Assembly (NCBI GenBank): GCA_017647785.1 | Contig: JAGCJW010000001.1 | Coordinates: 1 to 36,714, forward strand | Length of the DNA: 36,714 nt | Reading direction: 5' to 3' | Source of the DNA: Bacteroidales bacterium | Lineage (GTDB): Bacteria; Bacteroidota; Bacteroidia; Bacteroidales; P3 | Part shown: piece by piece, positions 35,005 through 36,714 of the stretch | How the letters are laid out: every line of letters starts with the position of its first letter | How positions within the stretch are numbered: the first letter of the stretch is position 1 | The notes under the pieces: generated by a model | Database searches by the model: none | Seen by the model: the letters and a program-made list of their open reading frames with translations, nothing else | What the model was told of the DNA's origin: nothing | Translations under genes and position numbers: made by a program

Positions 35005-36271
35005 GGGTTTCCCTATTAGTCAAAATGGACAAGATTTCATCATAGGAAAGGCTAAAATTGGAGAAATATTAAGTTATACAAGATATACAGAACGCGTAAT
35101 TATAGGTTTTGATGAAGAAGAGAAGCCTATATATAATGATCATGTCCAAAGAAAGGTTGAGAATTCACGTGTAAATAAGATTGCTGATTTTCTAATTAAT
35201 GATACACAAGCAACATTCCCAACCAATATTGTTCTAGGAGTTCCTATGTCTATAATTGAATCTCAATCTCATACAAACGATGGTATTATTGAGATTGTAT
35301 TTTCAGATATTGTGTATGAACAAGTAAGCTTGGCAAAAAGAGGACTGGATGACACAGACATCTATGTAACCATTATAGATGGTCAGCATCGAATTAGAGG
35401 TATTGAAATTGCTATCGAACGTCTAGAAAAGGAAATCAACAAGGTAGGTGGCGATGCGTCTGCTCAACAACGTCTTAACGATTTGTTAAATATTGAGTTA
35501 GCAGTTTCATATTTTATTGACAAGAGTTTAGAGTATCAGGCGATGATATTCTCAACTATTAATAGAACTCAAAAAAGAGTTTCACAAGATTTAGTATATA
35601 GCCTATTCGGGTTATCATCCAATGACACACCATATAAAACAGCACTAGAAGTAGTACTGGCTTTAAATGGTCATCCAAAATCACCTTTCTATAAAAGAAT
35701 AAAATTGTACGGTGGAGATTACGATAAGTATATCAGTCCACCTCTTTCGCAAGCGACAATGATTAAAAGTATTGTTGCCTTAATCAGTGAATCTCTAAAA
35801 GAATCTGAAAAAGACAAATATAAAAGCAGAAAAGACTTGAGAACACAAAGAGGGGAAAAGTTTTTACCTTTTAGACAGTTCTATGCAAATAATAATGATC
35901 ATATGATATCTGATTGTTTGTTTTACTTTTTTAATACTGTTCGCAATTATTTGTCAGAATATTGGCAATATGATGGATTAACAAAACCAAACAATGTATT
36001 ACAATCTACAGTCGGATATGAGGCATTATTAAAATTATTGGTTGATATTCTTGAAGAAGATAAGCAGATAAAGACATTTAATAATAACACCTTTGTAACA
36101 TACATACAAAAAATACAGTTTATAGACTTTTCGGACACTGAAAAATTTCCAATGTCAACCAAGGGTAGAAAGATTTTATACCTCACAATGAGTTTGGAAG
36201 TATTTCCAGCAACTAATAACGATGATGAACGAATAATAACATTGAAAGAATTAAATAACAAAGTCGAATAA
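34985..36271 (+). CDS. dndB: DndB: DGQHR-domain protein of the phosphorothioation system
   Basis: 428 residues. The defining DGQHR motif is at 132-136 (TIIDGQHRIRGIEIA), preceded by SRVNKIADFLINDTQATFP, typical of DndB, and followed by FSTINRTQKRVSQDL. DndB represses dnd transcription in the systems studied and alters how often sites are modified. In most described clusters dndB is first; here it is last and overlaps the membrane-protein gene by 20 bases. Other DGQHR proteins exist (DpdA-linked or standalone), but the neighbours make DndB the best name. Confidence 0.88.
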   Translation: MHKIGIKGFPISQNGQDFIIGKAKIGEILSYTRYTERVIIGFDEEEKPIYNDHVQRKVENSRVNKIADFLINDTQATFPTNIVLGVPMSIIESQSHTNDGIIEIVFSDIVYEQVSLAKRGLDDTDIYVTIIDGQHRIRGIEIAIERLEKEINKVGGDASAQQRLNDLLNIELAVSYFIDKSLEYQAMIFSTINRTQKRVSQDLVYSLFGLSSNDTPYKTALEVVLALNGHPKSPFYKRIKLYGGDYDKYISPPLSQATMIKSIVALISESLKESEKDKYKSRKDLRTQRGEKFLPFRQFYANNNDHMISDCLFYFFNTVRNYLSEYWQYDGLTKPNNVLQSTVGYEALLKLLVDILEEDKQIKTFNNNTFVTYIQKIQFIDFSDTEKFPMSTKGRKILYLTMSLEVFPATNNDDERIITLKELNNKVE

Positions 36272-36572
36272 AAAAACTGATAAAACATTTTTAATAGTCT
36301 AAAAATTACTATCATTGCTTATAAAGATAACATAAAAAGTCTCAGCCTTTTTCTATAGTCTCTATTGTAACATAGGTACTATCTCTCAATAAAAAAAGAA
36401 AACAACTCCCCCACCACAAAACCCAATACTCATCTTTTCTCCTTTTCCCTTTCTTCTCACAAAAAAACACCTTAAACCTTAAACTTTACACCTTAAACTC
36501 ACAGACTCATCATCTCCCACATTACTTTTGCGTCCTTTGCGACTTTGCGAGCAATCAATCTCACACAAGCAC
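36272..36572. other. Non-coding gap between dndB and rRNA operon, with short repeats
   Basis: About 300 bases with no credible gene or tRNA. The first half is AT-rich. The second half changes composition: on the plus strand it is C-rich, with ACACCTTAAAC at 36467-36477 and 36488-36498 (21 bases apart, with another CCTTAAAC between), then TTTGCG three times at 36527, 36536 and 36544. No strong terminator for the dnd operon is seen. Confidence 0.7.
36467..36549. repeat. CCTTAAAC and TTTGCG short repeats
   Basis: CCTTAAAC occurs at 36470, 36477 and 36491; TTTGCG occurs at 36527-36532, 36536-36541 and 36544-36549. The two short-repeat clusters stand between the dnd operon and the rRNA terminator. 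Confidence 0.6.
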
Positions 36573-36606
36573 AAAAAAAAAGAGCCTCGCTTTTCAGCGA
36601 AGCTCT
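36573..36606 (-). terminator. Rho-independent terminator of the rRNA operon
   Basis: On the minus strand AGAGCTTCGCT pairs with AGCGAGGCTCT (11 bp, one G-T pair) around a 4-base loop, followed by at least eight T. It lies just beyond the 3' end of the 5S rRNA. Confidence 0.9.
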
Positions 36607-36614
36607 CGGTTTAA

Positions 36615-36714
36615 TCTGGCAGCGACCTACTTTCCCACTTGGTGTAGCAGTATCATCGGCGATGCAGGGCTTAACTTCTCTGTTCGGAATGGTAAGAGGT
36701 GTTCACCTGCTCTA
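36615..36714 (-). rRNA. rrf: 5S ribosomal RNA, 3' part
   Basis: The complement of the last 100 bases is 5S rRNA: it ends GGGAAAGTAGGTCGCTGCCAG and contains the conserved CCGATGATACTGC stretch and the CCGAACAGAGAAGTTAAG segment. The 5' end, and presumably the 23S and 16S genes, lie outside the window to the right. The 3' end is placed near 36615 from the universal closing stem and is uncertain by one or two bases. Confidence 0.95.

Noticed and set aside
36523..36530. TACTTTTG as a plus-strand promoter
   Set aside because: It matches the -7 consensus but is part of the TTTGCG repeat cluster and would only drive antisense transcription into the 5S gene.
36272..36572. tRNA gene between dndB and 5S rRNA
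   Set aside because: No cloverleaf arms, GGTTCGAATCC-type T loop or CCA-proximal stem could be found on either strand.

Overview
This AT-rich window comes from an anaerobic member of the Bacteroidota, most likely Bacteroidales. The clues are promoter boxes of the form TAnnTTTG, a secreted fibronectin-type protein with a type IX secretion (T9SS) C-terminal signal, a DUF5686-like outer-membrane barrel, a Bacteroidetes-style LptD, a HydE maturase (FeFe hydrogenase, so strict anaerobiosis) and a membrane pyrophosphatase. No species is claimed.

Layout, left to right. (1) 1-2121 (+): 3' part of an HI0933-type flavoprotein, translationally coupled to a short outer-membrane barrel protein; then a four-copy 21-bp tandem repeat. 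(2) 2318-5897: a glycoside pair, a GH109-type lipoprotein (-, overlapping a CDP-alcohol phosphatidyltransferase) divergent from a GH27 alpha-galactosidase (+). (3) 5936-9847: a periplasmic thioredoxin (-) divergent from a run of T9SS FN3 protein, ExbB, ExbD and a TonB-like protein (+), closed by a hairpin terminator and a 22-bp repeat array. (4) 10043-13515 (-): hydE directly behind hppA. (5) 13670-14218 (+): bifunctional-nuclease-family protein, abutting end to end with the next block. (6) 14219-19834 (-): amidase, MCE/MlaD-like protein, radical SAM enzyme, a FeoB that lacks its GTPase domain, RfbD and an NlpC/P60 lipoprotein, closely spaced and probably read from one promoter that is back to back with the lptD promoter. 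(7) 19913-24700: lptD (+) and a Na/Pi cotransporter (-) sharing a 19-bp-stem bidirectional terminator, then a small hypothetical. (8) 24961-29241 (+): SBF-type symporter, acyltransferase, GH35 beta-galactosidase.

(9) 29472-36271 (+) is the most interesting part: a compact DNA phosphorothioation (Dnd) operon with its own promoter. Gene order is dndC, dndD, a DndE domain fused to a HerA/FtsK-like ATPase, an unrecognised four-helix membrane protein, and dndB last. There is no dndA and no dndFGH restriction module. The operon runs head-on into the 3' end of an rRNA operon, whose 5S gene (-) and terminator close the window. The fused ATPase and the membrane protein are candidates for the missing effector part of the system; this is inference.

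A recurrent theme is degenerate tandem repeats of 21-22 bp in at least four intergenic gaps, often with a TTTCTTTGA core, which look like one unnamed repeat family.
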